Assembly (NCBI GenBank): GCA_037176705.1
Contig: CM073893.1
Span: 31,099,182-31,163,181, forward strand
DNA: 64,000 nucleotides
Reading direction: 5' to 3'
From: Molossus alvarezi
Taxonomy: Eukaryota > Chordata > Mammalia > Chiroptera > Molossidae
Under the pieces are notes generated by a model. The model saw nothing but the letters and a program-made list of their open reading frames with translations, did not search any database and was not told the DNA's origin. This document shows, piece after piece, positions 1-13,229 of this stretch. Within the stretch, counting starts at the first letter, position 1. Each line of letters opens with the position of its first letter. The position numbers and the translations under genes are program-made.

Positions 1-1189
1 ATTTCTTTCAATGGCCACACAGTATTTTACAGTTAGTCACAGCTTTCACCGCTAGCTTTGACAGTGATATATTTCTATCCTTTGGTCTCCTGAAATAAAT
101 TATCTGTAATAAAGAAGTCTCTAATGACATCAACATTTCCTGGTCTGACTAAGCAGAAGCTTGCTAGAGTTTCCTTGCCACTGCAGAAGTCGAAGTTCAA
201 TATTTTCAAGGTAACATACAGATGCAAATTGTGACTGTGTGGGTGGCATCTTTCACTTGTATAAACCAAGTTCTTCCAATGATAGACTGTAAAACTGGTT
301 TCAGTGTTTGAGAGAATGTATTGATATACAGTTGTCTGTTCTGGTCTTAGTGACATTCTGATTACTGGTATTTGTAGGCCTTGCCCTGGATCTATTCCAG
401 GCAGTTTTATTGTAGTGAAATGGCTCTTACAGTTCATTGAGCATCTAGCATAACTGTGCTGAATATGATTGGCACGTTTGCATATATTTATTCAAAAAAT
501 AAGGCAGTTAAACAGCATAATTATGGGAAAATGAATCATAACAATAAAAGACAATTTAAGTTAACAAGCTTTGTGATCAGAGGATAAATACAGGTTGGAT
601 AAATGAGACTTTAGAAGTAACTAATCTGCATAAATAGACTTTGGACTGATTAGAGAAATGGAATATATTAAAATAACTTATTGGTATTAGAAATGCATTG
701 TACATTAGTCATTTTGAAATATTTAAAGACCTGTGTTATTTTTTTTTATGTTTCTATCTAATAATATAGTCATGAACCATATTTATGTTGGATGAAAAAT
801 GAGCAAGGTAAAGATAAATGTAATCTTGTAAGCTTCTATTTGGTTCTGGAATATACCCTGTCCGAGCAATATTTATTATTTTTTAAAACTGTAATGTTTT
901 TGAATGATTTTTAATTGGTGGAACACATTAAAGGGACCATTTAAAGGACAATTTCTTGTTTACTCTCTTTATCAGCTAAAAGCAGCCTTTGTGGAATTCG
1001 AAAGCAAGAGCATTAAAACTTTATTTCAAGTTTTTAAAGCAATACCTTCATAATTATTTTGTAGATATATACTACTTTTAAGAGACACTGAGTACACATT
1101 TTTAATTAATACATAATGTAGATAATGGCATTATATGCAGAAAGGTTCTAATACTATTTTAACAGCATATATATTTCTCACCAGAAGAT
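1..1189. other. AT-rich intron, nothing recognised
   Basis: No repeat family or gene recognised. A 120-codon open frame runs on the minus strand from 437 to 75, longer than its surroundings would suggest. Its translation is not familiar and lacks known motifs, so I do not call a gene. Confidence 0.5.
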
Positions 1190-1390
1190 ATGTTTATTGA
1201 TTTTTAGAGAGAGAGAGGAAAGTAGAGAGAAACATCAGTGTGAGACAGAAATAACAATCAGCTGCCTTCCGTGCATGCCCCAGCTGGGGATCGAATCCAC
1301 AAAATAGGTATGTGTCCTGACCGAAATTGAACCCACAAACTTTTGGTGTACAGGATGACGCTCTAACCAAATGAGCCATCTGGCCAGGGC
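1190..1390 (-). mobile_element. Ves SINE, antisense
   Basis: The + strand shows 'gatttttagagagagagagg' followed by the antisense tRNA-related head ending 'gagccatctggccagggc'. B-box-like 'gggatcgaatcc' and 'gaaattgaaccc' segments are present. It is moderately diverged and no clear target-site duplication is visible. A 66-codon open frame here is a repeat artefact. Confidence 0.9.
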
Positions 1391-2610
1391 ACATATATGT
1401 TTTTAATTAATAGATTTAATTTACAATGTGACTAAACAATTTTATTCCAGTAACTTGGTGCTTTAGGTATTTTTTCTTAAACTTCTTTTAATTTAAGCAT
1501 GTCATCAATTGGCATACTTCTTTACAGTATTTCTACTTGCCTTCTTAATAGTCATCACTAACTAATGACTAATTCTACTTTTACCTAGAATTTTTGTGTC
1601 CTCCAATTCAATAAACCTCCAATGAAAATATACATGTATATCCTAATTCCAAAAACTTACTTTTATAAAGCAGAAATGCAACAGGTATTTTATTGTAGGC
1701 AGAAGTGGTCGGGGATCCAAATATCTTTCTTATTTTTATAACCCAGCATTAGATTATCAATGGCTTAGATAAATTCTTAAATGTTTATTTATTTGCACTA
1801 TGAACACATGCATCAGTTTTGAAACCTAAAACTATAGATATAACATTCCTTTTCAATTCACAGACCCCAATATAAATATCTTTGCAGAAAGCTGTTCATT
1901 TTATTTCCCACACAGCATATTTTATCAGCATACACTGATATTACTTTATGACTGAATATTTGATGTATCTTTTTTTGCTATTTCACCATAGCAATTGCGT
2001 ATTCAGAATGGATATTTATAAAAACAATTCAGATATGAAAGATTCACCATGAAGGATTATTTAAGTACAGTGTAAAGTGGCTGCTATATACTCTTACCGA
2101 TGTCCGCATTTTAGTAGATGAGATGACAGTAAGAAATTAGAATGTTTGAGAAATGATATGCTTAAAATCGTAGCAAAATTTACGGAAAAAAAATGTCACT
2201 TAATGTTTTGAAAAAAATTAACTTCAAAGGGGATTATTTTCAAGCTCAAAACTAATAATTGTTTAATGACACATCTTTATATAAATATTGTCATAACTTT
2301 CTGAACAATCTTAAAAATAATTTGCTTTGATTTTATAGGCTTGACAGCAAAGAACAGAATATTGTCTAAATATTGGTGAATTCTAATCAGTGTCTCCTTG
2401 GGGCACAACATTTTTGCTTTTTCAATTTTGCATCTATTTTAAAACAATTTATTTCAATCAACTTATTGCATTAAGAGTGTGAATAAGAGGAGCTGGAAGT
2501 CATGCAAAATAAAAAAGAATCAATAATCTATCTTTATGAACATTATCATTAAGATAGAATTAAAGATTACATAAATCTTGCCTTCACATCAAGGCAAAAC
2601 ATTTGATTGC

Positions 2611-2611
<1 letters not shown>
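1391..2611. other. AT-rich intron, nothing recognised
   Basis: Unique-looking AT-rich sequence with no repeat, RNA gene or coding segment that I can support. Confidence 0.5.
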
Positions 2612-2643
<32 letters not shown>

Positions 2644-2645
2644 TT
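2612..2645. repeat. (ATT)n microsatellite
   Basis: About ten uninterrupted TTA units. Confidence 0.95.
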
Positions 2646-2705
2646 AATCTTTGCATCACTTTGTGTTACATTAGCGAATTGTTTTTCTTTTCTTTTTGTT
2701 TTAAA

Positions 2706-2722
2706 CCAATGCCTAATTTCTT
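2706..2722. repeat. Target-site duplication, left copy, of Ves SINE
   Basis: 17 bp identical to 2974-2990, directly flanking the SINE at 2723-2973. Confidence 0.93.
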
Positions 2723-2973
2723 TTTTTTTTTTTTTAATCCTCACCCGAGGACATTTTTCCATTTTTTGTTCAGGTAGAGTAGGAGGGGGAGAGAGGAACA
2801 GAGAGAGAGAAAAACATCGACATGAAGGGACACATCGAGTGGCTGCCACCCGCACGACTGACCAGAGCCGGGGACAAACTGCAACCGAGGTACATGCCCT
2901 TAGCGGGAACCGAACCCGGGTCTCTCGGGACCGCAGGCCGACGCTCTAACCGCTGAGCCAAACCGGCCAGGGC
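2723..2973 (-). mobile_element. Ves SINE (long subfamily), antisense, young
   Basis: The A-tail appears as poly-T at 2720-2735, followed by 'aatcctcacccgaggaca', the GA-rich body and a well-preserved tRNA-like head ending 'gagccaaaccggccagggc'. The insertion is flanked by a perfect 17-bp direct repeat, ccaatgcctaatttctt (2706-2722 and 2974-2990). Many CpGs are retained, so it looks recent. Three overlapping open frames here come from the SINE. Confidence 0.96.
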
Positions 2974-2990
2974 CCAATGCCTAATTTCTT
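2974..2990. repeat. Target-site duplication, right copy, of Ves SINE
   Basis: 17 bp identical to 2706-2722. Confidence 0.93.
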
Positions 2991-4404
2991 ATTTTAATCT
3001 TGGTTGATTAAATCAGAATTTCCTGATTTTAAAAAATTGGGTGATACATATTGATTCTTACTTGGCATGACCTGTAATTTCAAAAAACAATTAAAATATG
3101 TTGTTGTTAATGCATGAGTCTAATTGTAAGAAGATTGAGGATTACTAAGAGCACATATGTATGTATGTATATATGTAAAATAGTGAGCATTTTCATACAA
3201 CACACAAATTAAAAAAGGAAAGTTTATAACCTTGCAGGTTTAGTATTGGCAGATGCATGGATAGTAGTAATTATTAGCTGAATTTCCAGATCCTGACCTT
3301 CTAGGAAAGCTGCTATTTATCCCTAGATGACAATAAGGAAGAAAATAAGAGAACTATCCTATTAAACAAATCACACTCACAGGAATTTGTAAGGGTTATT
3401 GGCAAAAGCCTATTCTACAGTGTGGTCCTAATATAAAATGTGCCAATACCAACAAATGAAGCAGAATGCCTAACTGGAGAGAAACTAAACGACAAGTAAT
3501 AAATTTAAGGACATTTTTTTTTTTTTTTTTTTGAGCAATAGACATTCCACGATTTTTTCATAATCAAGACAATTACATAGTAATTTAGGTTAGAATGCAT
3601 GCCCAATTCCCCATCTCAAAACCCAATTTGTTACTACCTGTGGCTATTTCTATTTAAAAAAAAAAAAAGAAAAGAAAGAAACATAATTACCATGAGTCTC
3701 AGCAGTCTTAGAGTAAATTTTTGCAATTACAATACCTCCCTTGGGCCAATGTGTGAAAATGGCAGATTAATTCCTGCCAGGATCTTTCTGTTCCTCGTGC
3801 ATTTTTGGATTTGGTGTCGCCTACTTATTAGAGTGGCTCTGTTTGCTGTGGTTAAAGGTTATGTCAGTGTTTCTATAGTAAATCTCTAGAAATAAAGATC
3901 CACATGTCAGCTATTAAAATTTGCCTTAGGCGAAAAGTTGACACAGAAAGCCTTAACAAAGGATTAGATAATATTTTCCATTATGTTCCTCTGTTGCCTG
4001 GTTAAGTTTGAAGTAAATGGTAATAAGGCCATTTGGCAGTGTTGAGAAAGAAGGACTTAGACTGCTAGGTAAAAAGCAAAGCACAGTTCTTTGAAATATA
4101 AAGTAATATCTAATCAGCAGAAATCAATGAAACTGTTTTCATTCTCTGCTTGATTCTAAAGCTATTTAATGCATAAGAATTTTAAAGAGCCTTGATAAGT
4201 ATATTGAGACTGGATAACAGGTGATTTAACAAGCTACCAATTTCCATTTATTCCTTCTTTGGGTTGTAGTGTATAACCTCTATTTTTAATAAAGATCTAA
4301 TTGATCTACACACAAATAATGCGTGTAATTCAGTCTGAACAGTTTTAAACCTCTGAATCAGTGTTGTAACTATTGATAAAGTTAATTTGTCATAAAGCAG
4401 TTTA
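2991..4404. other. AT-rich intron with homopolymer runs
   Basis: Contains a poly-T run near 3515-3532 and an A/G-rich run near 3655-3685. A 96-codon + strand open frame at 3599-3889 crosses the latter and resembles no known protein. Confidence 0.5.
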
Positions 4405-4515
4405 GATAGCAGAACACTTGAGGACAGTGGCCACATTTGTCTTGTTTGTCTCTGTACTTGAGAGAACCTAGCGTGGTTTCTCATATATAGTAGGCACTTA
4501 AAAAATTGGAATTCT
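4405..4515 (+). mobile_element. L2 LINE 3'-end fragment
   Basis: The text 'gaacacttgaggacagtggcc' through 'atatatagtaggcacttaaa' resembles the L2 3' end (…gcacatagtaggtgctcaataaat). Old and diverged. Confidence 0.55.
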
Positions 4516-6123
4516 TTATAATTTCCTATGACCACTGATCAAATACCAGCCAGAGCTTAAAATTCAAACCTAGAAATTACTAAGGTCAAGTCTATTATTT
4601 ACATAAAAATTCTGAAATAATTATATGCTGGTAAATAACTTATTTGATGGTGATAATTATTATTTATCATCATTCCTTTTCAATAACTACAATAAAAATT
4701 CCTATAGAATTCTATTGGTCATATTAAAAGTTTATGAGAAAAAAAACATGATCAAAATTCATAATTATGAGCTTCAACTTCCAGAGAATTTGTGTTATAG
4801 ATACACAGATATATATGTGTGTATATGTATATTTACATACATGTATATAGAGTATATCAAGTGAAAATAATGTTGGTAAGGGCATATGTTTTATCTTTTG
4901 TTCTGTTCCTTGGTATGGTTTATAAAGTATTAAAGCTATGCAATTCAGATGTTATGACTATTTGTTAAGGCTTTAAGGATCACATAGCTTTAGTAAATTA
5001 TTAAGCAACTAATGTGATCCTTTTTATATATTTAAGTTTAAGATTCTTATTCTTATGAAGACTTTCCACAATATAAATGCTTATTTTCTATATGATTTTT
5101 AATGAAATGGAATTCCATATAAGCCATAAATAGTTATTTTGGAATTACATTTATTTATATTTGTTGACATGTAATTTTTTGATATATTCACTTTGGTACC
5201 AAGTGATGATCAGATTTGCCATTTGATAAGGGGAAAAGAAAATCACCACAGAAAATTATTACATGTATGTAATAATAATAACCTAACTTACAAAATTCTT
5301 CTCAAAATTTCAGAATCTATCTTGTGTAGGTGGTATGAAATTGTCAGGCACATATTGAGGAAACATAAGCTAAGGACTCATATAAACAGTATGATGCCCA
5401 CTTTAGCGTTGTTATTTAAAATACATCTACCACCTGCAGAGTTGTTCAATCCATAATCATTAATTCAATTACTAAAAATGAAACCATTTAAAAATCCCTT
5501 AATTAAAATAATTCACTACTTTTAAGTTAGTCTAGGACTTAATTATTACATATCTTATTTTAAATTTCAATTGCAAAATCTTTATCAAACAATTAGGGGA
5601 GTTGATAGAATAAAGGCTTCAAGCAGAATGAACTATAAACTGTATTAAAATTTAATTATCCCCACTTGCCAGAGTATCTGGGTTACAAAATAAAGGAAAA
5701 TATAATAAAAAGGAGCATAGAAATGTAAATTTAAGAAGTTTAGGGTTCACTGTCAATTAACACTCAAAACTAAAGACTTTCTGAAAGATTAAACTAATAG
5801 TGTTAAATATTTTATAAGATTAACTGATAAATAATTTCTCAGTGGGAACATTTATATCCACAGTTATCTAAACATTACAGTTCAAGTCCATCTGTAAACT
5901 GACCCTGGAATATCTGGCATTTGGGGGAAAAGTGCACATCAGCAGTGGGTGCTGCTTCTGTAAGTGGAATGCCTGGCCAGGTCTTGGTTTCAGGTCACTA
6001 AAAAAGGCCCATGTATTAGGAAGAGATATTCTCTCGGACAGCCTGAAATATTCCATAATCTGTCCGAATTTTGCTCATTTCTCTGAATGTGCTTTTCCTT
6101 GAACTACCATACATTATTTTAAA
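4516..6123. other. AT-rich intron, nothing recognised
   Basis: A TA/TG dinucleotide-rich stretch lies at about 4805-4855. 5880-6050 is less AT-rich but unassigned. Confidence 0.5.
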
Positions 6124-6523
6124 CAGTGATTTTCAGCTGTTTTCATCTCATGGCATACATAAACTAATTACCAAAATTCTGCGACACACCAAACAATATA
6201 TATTTTTGCTGATCTGACAAAAAGTATAATTTTGATTGATTTACACACAAAAATAATAATAATAATTACCTACCCCTTTTGCTCCAAAGTGACTTTTTAA
6301 AAAAGCAGGTGCCTATACTTGTATGTAAGGATTTCTGGTACCAAGAATTAACCAATCAGACGCAATTTTTTTATGCAACGTGATCAATAAGATGTGACTC
6401 TATTATATGATCTATGTATTTATGGTTTAAGATAGAGCATTCAAAGAGGTCAGTGTCGCTGACTAAATAGTCAGGTACTGCATGTTTGAAAAATTATTGT
6501 GGTACATCTGTTGCAAATTGCTG
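6124..6523. mobile_element. Non-autonomous inverted-repeat DNA transposon (hAT-like)
   Basis: A 400-bp unit bounded by diverged inverted termini: CAGTGATTTTCAGCTG on the left and, reverse complemented, CAGCAATTTGCAACAG on the right (12 of the first 16 positions match). It is immediately flanked by a 7-bp direct repeat, ttttaaa (6117-6123 and 6524-6530). The interior contains 'ggcatacataaactaatta' and 'gactaaatagtcaggta'. There is no coding capacity. The termini suggest a hAT-derived MITE, although hAT elements normally duplicate 8 bp. Confidence 0.7.
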
Positions 6524-6530
6524 TTTTAAA

Positions 6531-7016
6531 GAATAATGCTTAGAAATCTACTGGAAATGTGACTTCCAAACAATGTTGGTAAAAATGTTAATGTTTTGCA
6601 AATATACCAGTTTTTAATGCATTTATGTTAGTCTTCACACAAAAACGTATAATCTAAAACATGTACCATTTGTTTAAAAACTTCAAAAAGTTATTTAAAT
6701 ATTTGAAAAGCATCACAAACATAATTGGAGTGAAGCAAAAAGAAAGGAATTATTATTGATGTCTTATAATGACTAGTTGTAATTTTTTTCTTCTTATCGT
6801 TGCCATCTGGTCTCTTTTCTGTGGTATCCATTTAGAAAATATATTTATTCTACAGGAATACCTTAAGAACCTCACATATTTCCTTCTTATGTAAATATAT
6901 TTTTAAAAAATTTAGATATAAATGGTGAGACCATGGTGGTGTTTACCTATGCGTACATTTGGACTTGATATATATATATGATAGACAGATAGATATAGGT
7001 AGATATATAGATAGAT

Positions 7017-7051
<35 letters not shown>

Positions 7052-10047
7052 TAGATATTACACAGTGAGTCATATTGAGATGGGTTAGACTGAATAGTGT
7101 TATGTTTAGCATTATTTAAATGCATTTAATAGACTAGAAACATTTCTGTTTATTAGTTAAAATAAAAACTGCTTGGATTTCCTTTAATCTAAACTTCAGT
7201 ATATATTTCAATAGGTAAAATGTCAATAATCTTTTATACAAAAGCATTCAAATAAATCTCTCCGTATGAGGCCCTCTTTTTATTCTTCAGGCAAGAGTGT
7301 GCTCTACTGAGATATAGTAGAGATAAAATCCTCCATCTGCCACTCCTGAAAACAGACTATTTAATTTTTTTTTATCTCTTGATAAACCTTCTTTATATGT
7401 TCATACCTGTGCAGGTCAGAGAAATAAACTAATATATCAGTTCATAACATAAAGAAAGGAAATGTATAAACTTAGCCAACAAAATTCCATAAAATTATTT
7501 TCATTTGAATTTTCCCATTGCGCCTCAGTGGAATTGAGCTTTATTTCTCTCATTATTTTACTAGAGAAATCAAATCTCCAAGGACACATCTGTTATTTAA
7601 TGATATTATAGTTTGGGTTTTGTTTGGAGGAAATGTGTGATGGTGATGGAGAGGCGCTGGGGTGGGAGAAGGAAAGGAGCTCTTATTCAATATCCCAAGG
7701 TAACATGATATAAATAATTTGAAAATGGAGATACCATTTCAGTTGGTTAATTGTAATAAACCTATTATCTTGTTAGAGCACTAAGGTGGAATCAACATGT
7801 TGGGAAACAGATAAAAGGAGAAATGAAAGCATTTAAAATTCAAACATTGGATTTCATTGCACCCATCTGCTCCCAGGAAATATAATAGGGAATTTGATTC
7901 ATTGACCTTTAGCTGCCATTTGGAACAGAGTTTCAAAATCTATGTTTTCAAGTTGGACATTTGAAGTTAATCTGATAAGAGTCATATTCAGTACACTTTC
8001 AACCCAATTACCTCTTGAAAAAAAAAATGAAAAAATAAAATCAGGCTTAATGGGCTGGTGTATATTTGACAAAGAGTCAGCGTAGTTATTTAATCCTAGA
8101 TCTGGTTAAAGTAACTAATGTTCAACTTCATTAAGGTTTTGATTAACTAGAAGGACTGCCGAACTTTTTACTACTGTTTTATGCACAAACTCCTGCTTCA
8201 CATTTATTATTCTCTGGATCCATAGCACACTACATGTATACCTACAACATCCAATTACACTAAAATTGCATACCATGACATAAGAAAAAAAAGCAATATT
8301 TGATATTTCGAGTGGTTATCTTGAGTTTCAAAACTTTTGGCACACGTCAGTATGATACCACAGAACCTTTCTAAAATATTCCCTTTATCCTCACTCAGAA
8401 AGGTGATGTATGATAAAATTATATACCTAACATAACAAGTACATTATGTAAATTGACATGATTTCTTGTCAGCATTTGTGTATTGCTCTGCTCACTGAAG
8501 TTCACTAACTTGGAAATGAGTCATGATTAGACAGGTGTTTCTTCAGCCTAAGAGACCAAATTTCTGAAATATTTATGGAATGACGAGCCAGATGTACACC
8601 ACTTAACCTTACAATCTTATTTCACAGATTTTCTAAATACTTGGAAACTTGTTAAGTATGAAGCTGATTATTTTGGCAGCATATCTTCATTAATAGGATT
8701 CAGAGTTTCCTTATTTACAAGCCAGTGCTGTTAATCTAATCTAGTATATTAAATCAACAGAGAAACTGAAAAAGTAGAATCCATCTAAGGCATAAATGAC
8801 AAAGAATTTTTTTCTAAAGCTTTTTAAGGTTTTTTTTGTTGTTGTTTTTTTTTTTTTTATCGAGTTTACAACATCAAAAACACACAGCACAGGTGAATGA
8901 TGTCAGTGTTTGGATATTATGATACTACCATTTTGGTATGAAGTACTTATTTCTCAGATTCCTCATACTTCAACCATAATCTTGATATAAACCACACAAG
9001 ATCATGTATCTGCCTTTTAAAGATATTCCTTTTAGTATCATCTCAATTGCAAAGCTTACTGTTATTTGACATGTCATTTTAAATGCACTCATCTCTTTTT
9101 TTTTAATGAATAGACAATACAGAATAATGTAATAATGTGTCATGATTTTCATTTTGCTTATTTATTGTTCTGCAATAATAGACACAGAGCTTATTGTTAT
9201 GCTTTCAGCTTTAGCTATTTATATGCTGTGCTACTAGGTACAACTTTTCATATTTGTGATGTTCTGTCCTCTCAAAAAAAAAAGGGTATCAGGATCCTTA
9301 AATCAAATTAGACTTAGGGAAGAGTTTAATACTTTGTCATTTTTACATTAAGTGTGTAGCTTTTATAAACTACCTGACTCTGCTTGAATAAAGTCATGTT
9401 CCTTCACAGAGAGGAAGAATCTATACTTCCAACTCTATATGACAGCCTGATTCCCTGTTTTGAAAAGAAGGAAGGAGAAAGCAGGTTATCAGCAAAGAGA
9501 ACAATGCTTCTGCTTTTCATTTCTTTTGGAAGATAATTATCTACTTTGTGTTTTATATTAATACCAAAAGGTATCTTATACTATAATAGGAAGACAATAA
9601 TATTTTTGTATAAAAAATATAGAATCAGGTAATCTATAAAGAAGAGTTCTTCAAGAGCAAGTGAGATGTAAATTTATGAGATTTTTAAACCCTTGAATTT
9701 GTTTTGTTGTTGTTGTCCCATGACAGATATTCCAAAGATGAAGTTTTTCCATTGAGACTGTGCCTCTAGACCTGTGTTGTTGAGATTCAGGCACTGCTTG
9801 TCTGGTGTTTTTTGGATTTCAACCACTCTATCATTGAACTGGGAATTTATAGTCAGCCTCCAGGGATGAATTGGCTACATTTTACTGCAGGGCCAGTTAC
9901 TCCTTTCCTGTTTGATTTTTAGCAAGTAGGTAGTTTCCCTAGAAGAGACTTTACTCTTGGGAAAAACAACTATTGCAAAATCCTGATACACAAAATTCAA
10001 GTTTCTGCATTAAAAGAATTTCAAATATTTTCATGATATGTGTATCT
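6531..10047. other. AT-rich intron, only microsatellite and homopolymers
   Basis: Apart from the GATA tract, it contains poly-T at about 8828-8860 and mixed unique sequence. Nothing else is assigned. Confidence 0.45.
6966..7054. repeat. (GATA)n microsatellite, interrupted
   Basis: GATA/GATATA units, with nine perfect GATA copies near 7019-7050. Two open frames on the minus strand that read as Ile-Tyr-Leu-Ser repeats are artefacts of this tract. Confidence 0.95.
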
Positions 10048-10250
10048 AAGTTTCTTTTTTTTTTTTTTTTTTATTGTTGACAGTATTACAGACTTCTCCC
10101 ATTTTGCCCCGCTTTGCCCCTGTCCACCCAACCCCTGCCCCACCCCAGGTGTTCACTATGTTATTGTCTGTGTCCATGGGCTATGCATATATGTTTTTTG
10201 GTTAATCTCTTTCCATCCACCTAAGGCCCTCCTTTTTTATTTTCTAAAAT
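10048..10250 (-). mobile_element. L1 3' end, antisense, 5'-truncated
   Basis: Poly-T (10050-10071), then 'attgttgacagtattacag', a C-rich tract (the G-rich L1 3' UTR read antisense) and 'tgtctgtgtccatgggctatgcat', as in bat L1 3' UTRs. Matching phrases recur at 51.8 and 62.6 kb. Confidence 0.85.
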
Positions 10251-10319
10251 ATTAAATGATTATTTTTTCCCTAATTTAAAGAGGAATTCTTACTTAGTGC
10301 AAAAATTCTACTAAAATCC

Positions 10320-10375
10320 CATACCTGAAATAGCACCTGGTATGTAGTATGAACTCATTACATACTTGTAAACTG
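10320..10375 (+). mobile_element. L2 3'-end fragment
   Basis: 'tagcacctggtatgtagtat' followed by 'gaactcatta' resembles the L2 terminus. Short and diverged. Confidence 0.4.
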
Positions 10376-11109
10376 AAAATAGAAAAAGTTGCATTTAAAA
10401 AATTATAATTGCTTATAATTTAATAGGCATAGGTAGCTATTGCTGACCTTTTGTTGTTCAGATCTGCTATCCCTTCTCTAATTACACAATCCAAATTCAG
10501 ACCTGAACTGACTTAAGGTTATTTAAAATCTTGATTTATTCCACTCAGTGTGAATATTACCTTTTTTTTTTTTTTTTTTTTTACTGAAGAAATATTAATA
10601 TGCTTAATTTGGGTATTGTTTCAACCAGTTCTTGCTGGTATTATATGACATATCCATCAAAATGTTGATCTCAAATATGAAAGAGTTATACAAAACATAT
10701 CTGGATGCAAAGGTTTTGAATAAAGGATTGTAAACCCATATATCTTTCTATCTCCTTCTGTGCATGTGTGCACACACACAAACTAGATTTTTTTTACAAA
10801 AAGTGGTATATGTTAAACATAATATATTAGGCTGCTTTTGTTTAAAGTTATATGAACATATCATAAGCATATTCTCATGTCAGTGATATAGTTTCAGACT
10901 ATCTTTTTACATCTTTTAACAATGGTAGAATTCTGGGCCAATTAAGAGATGTGTTATAATTTATTTAACCAGTAACTCTCTGATTGACAGTTTCTTTACG
11001 CTGAGATTATATCCCCATAGTTCTTGTTTTTTTTAAAAAACAAAATAGCTATTCAGTCCAAAGCACATTGCTAACTCTTTTCTCTTTATTTCTATTTTCT
11101 TATTAGGTG

Positions 11110-11225
11110 TAATATTTTCTACTCATAAGTCTGTCATAAGAATTAAATATGAAATATCATTATGCATATAAAGACTATGATGAATACTCTATGCTGAATA
11201 AATATTAACACATTATTATTATTGT
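11110..11225 (+). mobile_element. MIR SINE 3' fragment
   Basis: A '…attaaatatgaaat', '…ctgaataaatattaacacattattattatt' pattern follows the MIR 3' half. Low similarity. Confidence 0.45.
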
Positions 11226-12469
11226 TGCTGAAAACAATTTGCATACAACATTCTGGAGCTGTTCAACTGTAGGGTACAGATATGCAGACATATTCTCTGT
11301 GAAAACAATATTTCAGCTGGCTTAAATGTTAGTAATTATATTAGTACAATTCTGTTTCAGAGTATTTATGATTATAAAACAGTAATATTCTGGAATGCTA
11401 ATTTATTTCATTGCAAATTTTATTTTGGCCTCTCTAAACCAATATCGGTCACTTTTGTTTTAATGTTAAATAAACATTTTTAAAAAGGGACCAATTTTTG
11501 TTAGAATATCTTGTAAATATTGGTTTCCATATATCTCAAACTACTTAAACTACCAAAGTGAACTCTGAAGTGGAGAGATGTTATGAATTCTTCCATAAGA
11601 ATCATGCTTTTTTAGGCAAGGAGACCTTGGAAAGTTTCTACAAAAGAACTGTTGTAAGGCAATAAATACTAGAAAGTTAGAGACATATGATAGTGTCTTA
11701 TTTCATTTACACTTCTTTTCATGTGAGAAATGTTCAGCACAGAGATGTTACCCGGTATTTACAGCTTGCTAGGAATAGAGAACCAAAGTCAAAGTTTAAG
11801 TATTTTGCTCCTTCACCAACTGGAATATTATGTTTGACATACATTTCTATGGTGGCATCCATGGAGTATGAGAATATCTTATAGCATGAGTAACTGCTGG
11901 TGTAAGTACTGCAACATCGTTCCTAGACTGTAGGTCCATTTGGAAGAGATTTCTTTAAGGCTTTCATGTATTAAGCATTAAAAACTCTGCTGGGACCCAA
12001 GTACAACACATTGCCATAGGGTCTTTCAACTGGGAAACCAGAGTAGTTTTAAGAGGATCTACAGCTTGGTCCTGTATAGTGAAAATATATCCAAATTTTG
12101 GAGAATCCAGAAGCAGCCCAGAATTCTCAGATTTGGTCTTAGAACTAGATTTTATTACAAAATTTCCAGGAGATCTCATTGCTTTTGTTTGTGTTTAATC
12201 TAAGAACTGAACAGTTATAGGAACGAAGATATTCAAGGGGGTGTGACTTGATATTAGAACTCACAGGGAGCATTGATTAACAATTAGAATGAAAATAATA
12301 AATCTGTAAAATACATCAGACAATGGTAAATAGAATAGAAAGCAAATAACAATGCACACAAAAGCAAGATGAATCACATAGTACTTGCAGGTTTTTTATT
12401 TGAAAGAATACTAAGTTTTGAGTCAATAGGAACTTGTTCATATTACTTACTCATATCAGGACCTCCAGC

Positions 12470-12575
12470 TAGCTTTTCATGAATTCCACAGGCTTCAGTT
12501 TTCCCATCCATGAAATAGAAATAATTATGATAGCCCCAGCTGCTGAGGTTTAAAGGAAATAATAGATTTGGAAGA
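12470..12575 (+). mobile_element. MIR SINE fragment
   Basis: 'ttcagttttcccatccatga', then 'aataattatgatagcccc', matches the MIR core ('ctcagtttccccatctgta…ataatgatagtacc'). Confidence 0.6.
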
Positions 12576-13229
12576 GTTGAAATATAGTGACAAGGTCATC
12601 CTATAAAATATATAAAGAAGACCAGGAGACAAAGGACCAAGAAATAAAGATTCCTGGTGGGATGGGGATGGGTTACTTTTGTTCTAAGTACACTCTGAAG
12701 GAATTTGTAATGTACTTCAGGAAGCTTCATGCATTTAAGTGCATTTTGTTTTCAGGTATTCCCACGATGGCATTGTTTCCACAGTTTTAAGTCATTTGAA
12801 ATTGAATATAATCATACTACAAATCACTTAACACTGAAATCCACTTAAAAACAGTTTTTCAATCAGGAACCCTTCAGATGCATACTCTGTGAAGGAAGTC
12901 TTTTTCCTATACACTGTGAAAATTACTTGTGTTTTTTCTAAACAATGACCAAATTAAGCATAGTTTATATATTAAAATGCTTCATTAGTATTTTATCTAC
13001 AGGAGTGAGTAGAGTAAAAATTTTAATTATATAGTTAAGAACTGAGACTTAGTCTTCCTAATTCAGGAGCTACACTTTTTCTAGTAAGAGACAGATAGTA
13101 AATATATTAGAGTTTATGGCCCATATGGTCTCTGTCACAACTGCTCAACTCTGCCATTGAGGCATGAAAGTAGCCATAGACAACGTGTAAATAAAAGCAC
13201 ATGGCTGAGTTCCAATAAAACTTTATTTT

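Larger units (their letters stand above)
10376..13229. other. AT-rich intron with two weak MIR relics
   Basis: A poly-T run at 10561-10582 and a short CA tract near 10770. Otherwise unassigned. Confidence 0.45.

Noticed and set aside
2578..2961. Three overlapping open frames on both strands
   Set aside because: They lie across an (ATT)n tract and the young Ves SINE. Retained CpGs in the SINE make it open by chance.
6912..7125. Minus-strand open frames with Ile-Tyr-Leu-Ser repeats
   Set aside because: Translation of the GATA microsatellite, not a protein.
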